Source of the DNA: Promethearchaeota archaeon
GTDB taxonomy: Archaea; Asgardarchaeota; Lokiarchaeia; Sigynarchaeales; SOKP01
Assembly: GCA_004524425.1 (NCBI GenBank)
Contig: SDNN01000091.1
Span: forward strand, 1-10,612
Reading direction: 5' to 3'
Length of the DNA: 10,612 nt
Of this stretch, positions 1-6,742 are shown in pieces. How positions within the stretch are numbered: position 1 is the stretch's first letter; every line of letters starts with the position of its first letter. The position numbers were made by a program, and so were the translations under genes. Under the pieces are notes generated by a model, which made no database searches, was not told the origin of the DNA, and saw only the letters and a program-made list of their open reading frames with translations.

Positions 1-824
1 AGGCTTATAATATTAGAAGTGGAACGGGAATTTCGTTGATTTGCTGCCTCTTCAAATGCAGCCCATGCTTCAAGCCATTCTTCCTTGTGGGGGCCCCTAA
101 TTCCATCATTAACCATTGCTATATTGATTATATCGCTTAAATCGACGTCATGGCCTCTTTTTATCTTTTTGCTAAAAATTTCTTTTAAACTGGAACCTTC
201 CAAATAACTTCCCGCTCCAAAATCAAGGAGTTGATTCAAATTATTGGCAGCAAATAAAACTTCTTTTCTCGTGTCGCTTTTTTCCGGTTGAGTCCATTCA
301 ATTTTTTTAACCCACTCTCCGGATTCTTTACTTTTAACAAACCCACATTCTTTCAGTGAGCGCTCTAATACATTAATTTGAAATGTCCAGAAATCAATAT
401 CGTCGGTGAACCTTTTTCTTCTCCAATCTCTGGTGGTATATTTACCCAAATATAATTTAAGAGTTCCTCTCACTAATTGATGCTTACCATGTTCTAATGC
501 TTTAATTGCATCCTCACATAAGTTATCATTTGGATTTTCTGAACATACTACTATCTTTTTAAGTATTTTTCGCGCCTCTTGGGCAACAATATCGCAGGGA
601 ATATTACCATCCGATGGATAAGCTCTTGAACCGCCCTCTAAGAATTTTTTAAATAGCTCGAGTTCATTGTCAGGTAGGGAATACCATGGATTGTGAAACA
701 TGGTCTTATGAAACAAGTGATGAGTGATGCCATGATCATCAACATACGTTTTATAAGGAGTAACATCTCTTAATTTGTCTCCCTTCTTTACAGCATCCGT
801 TTTTGAGTCCCAAATTCCATTCAT
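1..824 (-). CDS. Hypothetical protein, C-terminus cut by window edge; weak nucleotidyltransferase-like motif
   Basis: The frame is open from ATG at 824 down to base 1 with no stop, so at least 274 residues are coded and the C-terminus lies outside the window. Codon use and composition look like real protein: mixed charged and aromatic residues and no low complexity. I do not recognise the family. The one suggestive element is RKRFTDDIDFW at residues 136-146, followed by a helix and GFVKSKESGEWVKKIEW. This loosely resembles the acidic DxD region of AbiEii-type nucleotidyltransferases (R-[FLY]-[ST]-x-D-I-D-F). No GG[ST] motif precedes it, so this is only a hint. The frame stays open upstream to about base 957, but it has no ATG, GTG or TTG there, so 824 is the only credible start. 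The gene is divergent from the methyltransferase gene and may share its promoter region. The gene call is solid; the function is unknown. Confidence 0.8.
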   Translation of the reverse strand, partial: MNGIWDSKTDAVKKGDKLRDVTPYKTYVDDHGITHHLFHKTMFHNPWYSLPDNELELFKKFLEGGSRAYPSDGNIPCDIVAQEARKILKKIVVCSENPNDNLCEDAIKALEHGKHQLVRGTLKLYLGKYTTRDWRRKRFTDDIDFWTFQINVLERSLKECGFVKSKESGEWVKKIEWTQPEKSDTRKEVLFAANNLNQLLDFGAGSYLEGSSLKEIFSKKIKRGHDVDLSDIINIAMVNDGIRGPHKEEWLEAWAAFEEAANQRNSRSTSNIIS

Positions 825-979
825 ATTGACATCAATATTAAAGTTACTAGTAGATTTATTAGGCGGCAGATTTTTAAATATTTCTTTTATATATAATGCT
901 AACTTGTTGATTAAAAAATTAATTAATAGTATTACTAAATAAAGATCAAGTACTAATTAAAAAATTACTTGTCATTATT
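825..979. promoter_or_regulatory. Divergent intergenic promoter region
   Basis: This 155-bp AT-rich spacer separates two genes that point away from each other, so it must hold both promoters. For the minus-strand gene, a TATA-like TATATATAAAAG lies at about 885-896, which would put transcription start near 864 and give a leader of about 40 nt. For the methyltransferase, TACTAAATAAAG at about 932-943 would give a start near 964 and a short leader. Both are guesses in very AT-rich DNA. No palindromic operator or strong Shine-Dalgarno stands out. Confidence 0.4.
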
Positions 980-2200
980 TTGTTTGAAATTAGCAAACCC
1001 ATAATTTATTATAAATCTTCTGAGAACATGGAAGAATTGGAGAGTAATTCAGTTCAACTAATAATTACCTCTCCTCCTTATGGTAATATTAAAGATTATG
1101 GTTTAGATGAACAAATTGGTTTTTTTGACTCCTTTGAAGATTATTTTAAACGATTAAAATCAGTATGGAAAGAATGCTATCGTGTCCTAGAACCTCAATG
1201 TAGGATGGTCATCAATGTGGGAGATCAATACTTAAGAACCGTTGACTATGGTCGTTATCGGATATTATCAATTGCGAGTGAAATAATAAATGATTGCACT
1301 GCACTTGGTTTTGATTTCTTAGGAGATGTTATTTGGCAAAAGATTAGCACGACGAATACCACGGGGGGATGTTCACTGATGGGTTCGATATATTATCCCA
1401 GGAACGGGTTATTAACTTATGACTATGAACACATTCTCATTTTTAAAAAAGTTAGAGGAAAGAAAAAGAAGGTGGACTTGAAAACAAAAGAACTTTCAAA
1501 AATTACTTTAAGCGAGTGGAAAAAATGGTATACGGGACATTGGAGATTTCCAGGAATAGTACAAGACGCACATTTAGCAATGTTTCCTGAGGAATTACCT
1601 TATAGAATTATTCGAATGTTTTCTTTTATTGGGGATACCGTTTTAGATCCTTTTGTTGGCAGTGGAACAACTCTAAAAGTAGCAAAATTTCTTTTTAGAA
1701 AGGGAATTGGGTATGAAATAAACCAAGATTTTAAACCTATTATAAATAAAAAAATTCTTGAAGCTAAGACGGGAAATTTCAAAGATTTCCAATATTTGCT
1801 CTCCAATATTCATCAAAAAGGATTGTCTGGCCATGTAAAAATTGATTATGAGAAACAAAAGCAAAAAGGAATCTTGATTCTAAGAGATAAAAATGATTCG
1901 GAGATTATTTTAGATTATATGTTATTTGATGATGACGTCATGAATAAAGAAAGTATTATTAAAGAATTCAAATCCAAATTTGAGGAGAATACCGTTCAAT
2001 ATTATCTAAAAGGAAAAGAGGGGTGGAATTCATGCAAAAATTACGTGATTGTCATTAATGCTCCTGAATCTAAAAAAAAAGAAATTTTAAGATTTGGAGA
2101 AAACCATCTAAATGGTATTGAATTTTCTAAAAAAATCCAATTGATTTATATCGATGAGGTAATTTCTGAAAAATTTCATATTAATCATCTATTTCAATAA
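980..2200 (+). CDS. DNA methyltransferase, beta-class motif order (N4-cytosine or N6-adenine)
   Basis: It is predicted to transfer a methyl group from S-adenosylmethionine to an exocyclic amino group in DNA. Motif IV, TSPPYG, is at residues 30-35. A GDVIWQK segment (116-122), a YEHILIFKK strand (149-157) and the HLAMFPEELPYRII block (198-211) follow. The SAM-binding motif I, DPFVGSGTT, is at 223-231 and an acidic GYE is at 244-246. Catalytic motif before SAM motif is the beta order; SPPY fits m4C enzymes but also some m6A ones. Residues from about 270 to 406 match no methyltransferase motif and may be a DNA-recognition or partner domain. The start is TTG: no ATG lies between the stop at 920 and here, and the next ATG (1028) would remove the strand IIYYKSSENMEEL that normally precedes motif IV. 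A zinc-ribbon gene follows 47 nt later. The enzyme class is firm; specificity is unknown. Confidence 0.92.
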   Translation: MFEISKPIIYYKSSENMEELESNSVQLIITSPPYGNIKDYGLDEQIGFFDSFEDYFKRLKSVWKECYRVLEPQCRMVINVGDQYLRTVDYGRYRILSIASEIINDCTALGFDFLGDVIWQKISTTNTTGGCSLMGSIYYPRNGLLTYDYEHILIFKKVRGKKKKVDLKTKELSKITLSEWKKWYTGHWRFPGIVQDAHLAMFPEELPYRIIRMFSFIGDTVLDPFVGSGTTLKVAKFLFRKGIGYEINQDFKPIINKKILEAKTGNFKDFQYLLSNIHQKGLSGHVKIDYEKQKQKGILILRDKNDSEIILDYMLFDDDVMNKESIIKEFKSKFEENTVQYYLKGKEGWNSCKNYVIVINAPESKKKEILRFGENHLNGIEFSKKIQLIYIDEVISEKFHINHLFQ

Positions 2201-2247
2201 GACCTTTATTAAATGAATTTATTTTATTGAAATTCTTATCTTAAATA

Positions 2248-2928
2248 ATGAAAGATTTTTTCATATTATATACAGAAACGCCTTGGGATAATTTAAACGT
2301 AGAAAAACTAACCCAGATAAGAGTATTGTCTTTAAAGAGTATATTGAAGACCTATCCCGTCATAGAACCATCATTTTTTGATGATTTGAATTCTAAAATT
2401 ATTGAGTATAATCATTACATGTGGGTCAAAAGCATCAAGAGAATAGTTGGTCCCAAGAATGAAGATTATGAAATTTCAAACTGGAACTTTTTATGGGCTT
2501 TTGATAATCAAAGGAGAATTTTCCAATTTTTGTTTCAAAAAGTTAAAGAGCAAGGCATTTTGGTGGGATTAGCTCCCCCAGAATTATCAAAACTTTTTTC
2601 AGATCACGGGAAGGATGCAATTTTACGAACTCTTTCTCTTTTAACTAATCCCTCAAAAATGAAGTTCTTATTAGTATTGGGAGCAAAAGGAAAATCTATT
2701 GCCGAAGAGCAACAACTCTTTCATGCAGATAAGAATTATGGGGAAAAATTAAATTATTTAAGAGCTTTAAAAGATGTTCCAAATATTCAAGGAGAGTGGT
2801 ATCCTTCCTTTGACCCCAGATGTCCCATTTGTGGCTCCTTCATGAAAGAAATAAGAGGATATCGCGTTGGATTCGGAAAATTGATATGTCCTAAATGTGG
2901 ATATGAAAAGAAGAAAGAGACCCATTAA
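2248..2928 (+). CDS. Zinc-ribbon protein of unknown function, beside the methyltransferase
   Basis: I do not recognise the family. Of 226 residues, the last 40 form a clear zinc ribbon: CPIC at 192-195 and CPKC at 214-217 with 18 residues between, followed by Gly-Tyr and a basic tail. Such ribbons bind nucleic acid or protein. The first 180 residues look globular and mostly helical, rich in Trp and Phe (WNFLWAF, 79-85). No PD-(D/E)xK, HNH or GIY-YIG nuclease motif is evident. The gene begins 47 nt after the methyltransferase on the same strand with no T-tract between them, so co-transcription is likely. That position is where a cognate restriction enzyme or specificity partner would sit, but the role is inferred from context only. 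It converges on a minus-strand operon whose last gene ends 20 nt away. Confidence 0.85.
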   Translation: MKDFFILYTETPWDNLNVEKLTQIRVLSLKSILKTYPVIEPSFFDDLNSKIIEYNHYMWVKSIKRIVGPKNEDYEISNWNFLWAFDNQRRIFQFLFQKVKEQGILVGLAPPELSKLFSDHGKDAILRTLSLLTNPSKMKFLLVLGAKGKSIAEEQQLFHADKNYGEKLNYLRALKDVPNIQGEWYPSFDPRCPICGSFMKEIRGYRVGFGKLICPKCGYEKKKETH

Positions 2929-2941
2929 TTTTCTCGATTTT
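2929..2941 (+). terminator. Possible T-rich termination site between convergent genes
   Basis: The 20-bp gap between convergent stop codons starts with TTTTCTCGATTTT. Archaeal transcription commonly ends on T-rich stretches without a hairpin. The tract is short and interrupted, so this is a weak call. Confidence 0.3.
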
Positions 2942-2948
2942 GAAATGA

Positions 2949-3320
2949 TCACGAATTTTTATCGTCGAGATGATCAAGTAAGTAATCAAAAAATTCTGAA
3001 TCAATTTTACAAAATATCTTGACTACATCTTCGGGTTTAAAATCGCTAAATTTATCAGAATTTAGATCCATATCAATATTGTCCTCTATAAGTTTAAACA
3101 ATTGCAATTTAAAATAGGTATATACTAACTCGTAGGAATAAATTTTTGAGTTATTCATATCTAAAATCAATTCATTATTATGATTCTTTTCGATTTCCTT
3201 GACTAATTCCTTTATTTTTAAGTCTTCGTAATTATTTTTGGTTAAAAATTCAGAAATATTGATGCAGTTATCCTTTTTGATTTTCTTTAAAATTTCCTCC
3301 ACGACTTTTCTTGGTTTCAT
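2949..3320 (-). CDS. Small acidic helical protein, third gene of the longin operon
   Basis: This gene codes for 123 residues with no family I can recognise. The N-terminal half (VVEEILKKIKKDN, then ISEFLTKNNYEDLKIKELVKEIEK) reads as amphipathic helices. The C-terminal half is acidic, with SDKFSDFKPEDVV around residues 91-103 and a tail rich in Asp. No signal peptide, membrane segment or cysteine motif is present. ATG at 3320 lies 11 nt after the stop of the preceding gene, and both proteins begin Met-Lys-Pro. It is almost certainly translated from the same transcript as the two genes upstream. Its acidic character beside a basic neighbour would suit a protein-protein complex, but that is speculation. 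It could be poorly conserved outside close relatives. Confidence 0.8.
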   Translation of the reverse strand: MKPRKVVEEILKKIKKDNCINISEFLTKNNYEDLKIKELVKEIEKNHNNELILDMNNSKIYSYELVYTYFKLQLFKLIEDNIDMDLNSDKFSDFKPEDVVKIFCKIDSEFFDYLLDHLDDKNS

Positions 3321-3331
3321 GATTTTAATTA

Positions 3332-4042
3332 TTATAATTTAATAACATTTCTATTTATAATATCTATGACATATTCATGATAGTCTTTAAGCGGAATTAA
3401 ACTGCGAAAAAGTCTAAAATCCTCAATATTCTCTTCGTTTATCTTTTTAAGATTGCCAGAATGCAAAATCTTCTGATAATTTATAAATTTCTCCCTGAGC
3501 ATTTCAAGATAGTGAAGTTTATGGTGAAGTTTTCCATAAATATCTTCAAATCTCTTAAAATCATCCAAACTTTCTTTTAGCTCATCACATTTATCATTGA
3601 ACCTGTCCAAGTTGAGTTTACTGCGAAATGGTTCATTGAATAAGATTTTAAAAGGGGATATTAAGGAATTTTCATTGATTTTAGTAAAAAAACATGTTCC
3701 TTTATCATAATTTATTAAATCCTTTGTATCAATAAATTTTTGAAACACGCGATTAAGATTTTTCTGAATTGTGTTAAAATCCTTTAGTTTTATTTTTGAT
3801 CTTAACATCTCTTTCACTAAATTTCGCATAGTATAAAGTCCAAGTGTAAGAGTAGTGGTTTCCGGTTCATTTTTTGAGTTAAAAAGTACTATCTTAAATT
3901 TTCCCAAATTAAATATTCGTGATTTAACAATATTTTGAAAATCCTTGATTTTCTTATACAATTGATTTAAAGAATCCTGCAAGGTCATATTCGAAATTTT
4001 AAGAATTTTTTTTTTATTTATGGGAATAATTGACGGTTTCAT
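3332..4042 (-). CDS. Basic helical protein of unknown function, second gene of the longin operon
   Basis: The 236-residue product is Lys-rich and mainly helical, and matches no family I know. A short strand-rich stretch (GKFKIVLFNS, about residues 47-56) is followed by a Thr-rich TTTLTLG and long helices. Residues about 145-200 (RFNDKCDELKESLDDFKRF onward) look coiled-coil-like. No membrane segments or metal motifs are visible. The start at 4042 lies inside the upstream gene (29-nt overlap, different frame), which implies translational coupling. An internal ATG at 3988 (Met19) is the alternative: it would remove the overlap and a Lys-rich N-terminus that includes the A10 tract at 4006-4015. 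The frame after Met19 is the more protein-like part, so the true start is uncertain. Function is unknown; a partner of the longin-like protein is a reasonable guess. Confidence 0.8.
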   Translation of the reverse strand: MKPSIIPINKKKILKISNMTLQDSLNQLYKKIKDFQNIVKSRIFNLGKFKIVLFNSKNEPETTTLTLGLYTMRNLVKEMLRSKIKLKDFNTIQKNLNRVFQKFIDTKDLINYDKGTCFFTKINENSLISPFKILFNEPFRSKLNLDRFNDKCDELKESLDDFKRFEDIYGKLHHKLHYLEMLREKFINYQKILHSGNLKKINEENIEDFRLFRSLIPLKDYHEYVIDIINRNVIKL

Positions 4043-4757
4043 CCATCTTTTTTAACTTTGACATGTCAAATTTAAGAATTTTAACCATGAGATCGTAAGT
4101 TTTTTCTCTTATGTTTTTATCTTCTGTGAAGTCGATATGAGCCATTTTCGTGAATAAATCTCCAAATTCATTTTCCAATGCATCTCTAAACTCATCCATT
4201 CTTTTTATCAAGAGCGCTGAGGGATTTCTACTTAAGATGAATAAAATTGCTAAATCCTCATTTTGAAAAGGTATCATCTTGAATTCCATTCCTTCAAGAC
4301 TTAAACCTTTCAATTGCCTTTCAACTGCTTCTTGACTGAAGCTTGTTATTGCGGTGAATAAACCAACTAATAAATCAATATCTCTCTTAAAGATTGAATA
4401 ATTCCATCCGAATTTAAGTATACCTTCATTTACATTAAAAACAAAAAAGCATTTAATACATTCAACATCAGGATCTCCTTTAAGTAAGTCAATTAAATAT
4501 GATTTGATTAAGGTCAACTCTCTCTCAAAATTGGGTAAATTAAAAAGTTCTTCGAAATCGCTAATGCTATTTTCAAGTTTGGATTCAATGATCAAGTCTA
4601 TAGTAGATTTAATGTTAACCAAGTAATCTTCATTTGCTAAATTTTTCCTTAATATATCCTCAGTCCTTTCAGTAGGGTTTTCAAATTTTTCAAACAAATA
4701 AATCTTTCTTACTTTTTCAAAAGCATCAATGATTTCAGGGTTTATATTAATTGTCAT
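4014..4757 (-). CDS. Longin/roadblock-like domain protein, first gene of a three-gene operon
   Basis: This protein has 247 residues in two parts. Residues 1-95 are predicted helices with no recognised domain. Residues about 98-205 follow the pattern of a longin/roadblock-like fold: a hydrophobic strand plus turn (CFFVFNVNEGILKFGWNYS, 103-121), then a helix DLLVGLFTAITSFSQEAV (128-145), a strand pair EFKMIPFQNEDLAILFILS, and a closing helix with DEFRDALENEFGDLF. The form 'NEG-I-x-F-x-W ... L-x-G-x-x-x-A-I-x-x-F' is typical of Asgard archaeal longin-like proteins. In eukaryotes and archaea these folds commonly bind small GTPases or serve in trafficking and polarity complexes. Assignment rests on pattern recognition, not alignment. 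No GTPase gene is in the window. No signal peptide or membrane segment is present. It leads the operon and overlaps the next gene by 29 nt. Confidence 0.75.
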   Translation of the reverse strand: MTININPEIIDAFEKVRKIYLFEKFENPTERTEDILRKNLANEDYLVNIKSTIDLIIESKLENSISDFEELFNLPNFERELTLIKSYLIDLLKGDPDVECIKCFFVFNVNEGILKFGWNYSIFKRDIDLLVGLFTAITSFSQEAVERQLKGLSLEGMEFKMIPFQNEDLAILFILSRNPSALLIKRMDEFRDALENEFGDLFTKMAHIDFTEDKNIREKTYDLMVKILKFDMSKLKKMDETVNYSHK

Positions 4758-5057
4758 TATTTTATTAACGATTTATCAAATCAAGTTTTCTTATCTATTC
4801 ATTATATTAATAGAACTATGATTTTTTAATTATTTCTTATTAAAAGCTCTTTTCTAATAAAAGGTATATACAAAAAGATACAAAATCTAATATAAAAAAA
4901 AACAAAAGGGACTAATTGGTATATCTAAAAATTTAATATGGACTTTACTAGATGAGATAAAACAAATCTAAATTGTAAAACCTTAATAATGATTTTAATT
5001 TTATGTTTCGATATATAATTTATAGTTAAAAAATTAAAAATAAAAATCGAGATCAAC
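4758..5057. promoter_or_regulatory. 300-bp AT-rich divergent promoter region
   Basis: This is the longest non-coding stretch in the window, lying between the divergent longin operon and glpK. It is extremely AT-rich, with an A9 run near 4890-4905, and shows no tRNA, small-RNA-like hairpin or credible ORF. A candidate TATA for the minus-strand operon is CTATTAATATAATG (4800-4813), which would give a start near 4781 and a leader of about 24 nt. A short inverted element, AAAAGCTCTTTT, occurs near 4842-4853 but is too small to weigh. The glpK promoter is listed separately. Confidence 0.45.
5011..5024 (+). promoter_or_regulatory. TATA box for glpK
   Basis: ATATATAATTTATA is centred about 42 nt before the glpK ATG. 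With usual archaeal spacing (start about 25 nt downstream), transcription would begin near 5042 and give a leader of about 16 nt. The leader holds only a weak GAGATC as a possible ribosome-binding site. Confidence 0.5.
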
Positions 5058-6596
5058 ATGTTTGTTGCTGCGTTAGATTTAGGTACGACAGGTTGTCGTA
5101 CATTTATTTTTGATTTATCTGGCACTATTGTGGCGAGTGATTACCAAGAATGGGAGAGTTTTTATCCAACACCTTCATCAGTAGAACAAGATGCTAATTC
5201 ATGGTGGGAATCAATCAAGATGACAATTGAAGCTGCGATCAAGAAAAGCGGAATTGATAAGACGGAAATTGTTAGTTTATCTGTTACAAATCAGCGAGAA
5301 ACCATCGTACCAGTTGACAAGGAGGGAAATACTCTATACAATGCTTTAGTTTGGCAGGACAGACGCACCACAGATCAAGTCGAGTTTATAAAAAGTAAAA
5401 TAGGACCTGATAAAATCTATAAAACCACTGGATTAACCATTGATCCTTATTTCTCAGCAACAAAAATTCTTTGGTTTAAGGATAAAAAGCCTGAGATTTA
5501 TAGGAAAACCCATAAATTCTTGTTAGTGTCAGATTATATAATTTATAAATTAACAGGGCAATTCATTAGCGACCATAGTAATCTTAGTAGAACAATGCTC
5601 TTTGACATTAATAAATTGAAATATTCAGAAGAAATTGCATCTGAAATGGGAATAGATTTGGATAAAATGCCTGACCCAATTAAAAGTGGCGTGGATATTG
5701 GAGAAATAACCACTGAGGAAACAGATTTTGATAAAAAAACTCTGGTTGTATCAGGTGCAGGGGATCAACAATCAGCAGCTTTAGGAGTGGGTGTGGTTTC
5801 TCCTGGAGAGATAAAATGTACCACGGGAACAGGAAGTTTTATATTAGCATATTTAAAAGCACCTAATTTTGATCCTGAGAGAAGAGTATTATGTAGTTGT
5901 CATGCCGTGCCTGGTGTTTGGGTGCAAGAGGCAAGTATTTTTACAAGTGGAGCTGTATTAAGATGGTTTAGAGATGAAATAGGAAAATCAGAGGTCATGG
6001 CTTGTGAAGAAGGACAGGATCCTTACGATCTTATAACTGGATTAGCAGAAGAATCTCCAATTGGAGCAAATGGGTTGCTTTTGATTCCTCACTTCATCGG
6101 TGCGGGTGCCCCTCATTGGAATCCATATGCGAGAGGAGTCATATTTGGATTATCCTTAGGGCATAAGAGACGAGATCTTTATCGTGCGGTACTTGAGGGT
6201 GTAGCGTTTGAGGTGAGAAATAATATTGAAGTGTTTAAAGAAATGGGAATAGAACCCAAAGAGTTATTGTTGACGGGAGGGGGATCTCGATCGGATCTTT
6301 GGAATCAAATATATGCCGATGTATTAGGCATAACCTGCGTGAGAAATGTTATCGAGGAGGCCACATCACTTGGTGCAGCGATATTAGCCGCTGCTGGAGC
6401 GGGACTATTTCCCGATATAGCTAAAGCTGCTGAAACTTTATGTAAAATAGATAAAAAATGGATTCCAAATGAAAAAAATCATCAAGTTTATGAAAAACTT
6501 TATCATTTTTCCCATGACTTCTATAATCTATTAAATAACAATAACATGTACCAAAAATATAATAAACTCAATGAATCTCGAGAATCTGAGTCATAA
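5058..6596 (+). CDS. glpK: Glycerol kinase (FGGY family)
   Basis: It phosphorylates glycerol with ATP to sn-glycerol 3-phosphate in the cytosol. Its 512 residues are close to the usual ~500. The phosphate-binding loop is DLGTTGCR (7-14; most GlpK have DQGTT, here Gln is Leu). NQRET (78-82), YNALVWQDRRT (94-104) and DPYFSATK (129-136) are GlpK signatures rather than xylulokinase ones. The residues matching the E. coli glycerol contacts Arg83, Glu84, Tyr135, Asp245 and Phe270 are all present as Arg80, Glu81, Tyr131, Asp236 and Phe261. The adenosine motif TGGGSRSDLWNQI (406-418) closes the second domain. The last 20 residues are Asn- and Ser-rich and look disordered. The product can feed glycolysis after oxidation or supply G3P; no G3P dehydrogenase or glycerol facilitator is in the window. 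Confidence 0.92.
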   Translation: MFVAALDLGTTGCRTFIFDLSGTIVASDYQEWESFYPTPSSVEQDANSWWESIKMTIEAAIKKSGIDKTEIVSLSVTNQRETIVPVDKEGNTLYNALVWQDRRTTDQVEFIKSKIGPDKIYKTTGLTIDPYFSATKILWFKDKKPEIYRKTHKFLLVSDYIIYKLTGQFISDHSNLSRTMLFDINKLKYSEEIASEMGIDLDKMPDPIKSGVDIGEITTEETDFDKKTLVVSGAGDQQSAALGVGVVSPGEIKCTTGTGSFILAYLKAPNFDPERRVLCSCHAVPGVWVQEASIFTSGAVLRWFRDEIGKSEVMACEEGQDPYDLITGLAEESPIGANGLLLIPHFIGAGAPHWNPYARGVIFGLSLGHKRRDLYRAVLEGVAFEVRNNIEVFKEMGIEPKELLLTGGGSRSDLWNQIYADVLGITCVRNVIEEATSLGAAILAAAGAGLFPDIAKAAETLCKIDKKWIPNEKNHQVYEKLYHFSHDFYNLLNNNNMYQKYNKLNESRESES

Positions 6597-6677
6597 TTGG
6601 GCTATTGAAATGAAAAAAGGTCATGATGAATTTCATCCATAGCAAAAGGCAAAATTTATTAGAAAACTCATAATCAA

Positions 6678-6688
6678 CTTTATATATC
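6678..6688 (+). promoter_or_regulatory. TATA box for the membrane-protein gene
   Basis: CTTTATATATC is one of the best archaeal TATA matches in the window. It sits about 60 nt before the ATG at 6743, giving a likely start near 6709 and a leader of about 34 nt. It suggests the membrane gene has its own promoter rather than relying on read-through from glpK. Confidence 0.55.
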
Positions 6689-6742
6689 TAAAATGGTTAT
6701 TCATTCAATAGATTAAAAATATTATATTGGTTAGAAATCCTC

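Noticed and set aside
825..957. Open in-frame extension upstream of the left-edge gene, reading as a hydrophobic leader
   Set aside because: It has no ATG, GTG or TTG, and the hydrophobicity follows from TTA/ATT/ATA-rich intergenic DNA; it also holds the divergent promoters.
1600..1864. Two overlapping minus-strand ORFs (68 and 63 codons) inside the methyltransferase gene
   Set aside because: They are antisense to conserved motif I and downstream sequence, have Phe/Ile/Lys-rich composition typical of frame shadows, and lack a promoter.
2767..2952. 61-codon minus-strand ORF antisense to the zinc ribbon
   Set aside because: It mirrors the conserved cysteine-coding sequence and has no independent start signals; a shadow.
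2932..2970. Inverted repeat TCTCGA ... TCGAGA between convergent genes, considered as a bidirectional hairpin terminator
   Set aside because: The arms are only 6 bp with a 27-nt loop, and one arm lies in coding sequence; archaea do not need hairpins for termination.
4006..4042. Programmed frameshift fusing the longin-like protein to the next gene
   Set aside because: The longin gene's TAA stop uses the first two A residues of the A10 tract, so a ribosome in that frame stops before it can slip along the run.
4925..5125. 66-codon minus-strand ORF across the glpK promoter and start
   Set aside because: It is composed of AT-rich promoter read as Ile/Lys/Phe codons and overlaps the glpK phosphate-loop codons; not a credible protein.
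6625..6637. Short palindrome GATGAA-T-TTCATC after glpK
   Set aside because: It is isolated, not next to the TATA box at 6678, and too short to separate from chance in AT-rich DNA.
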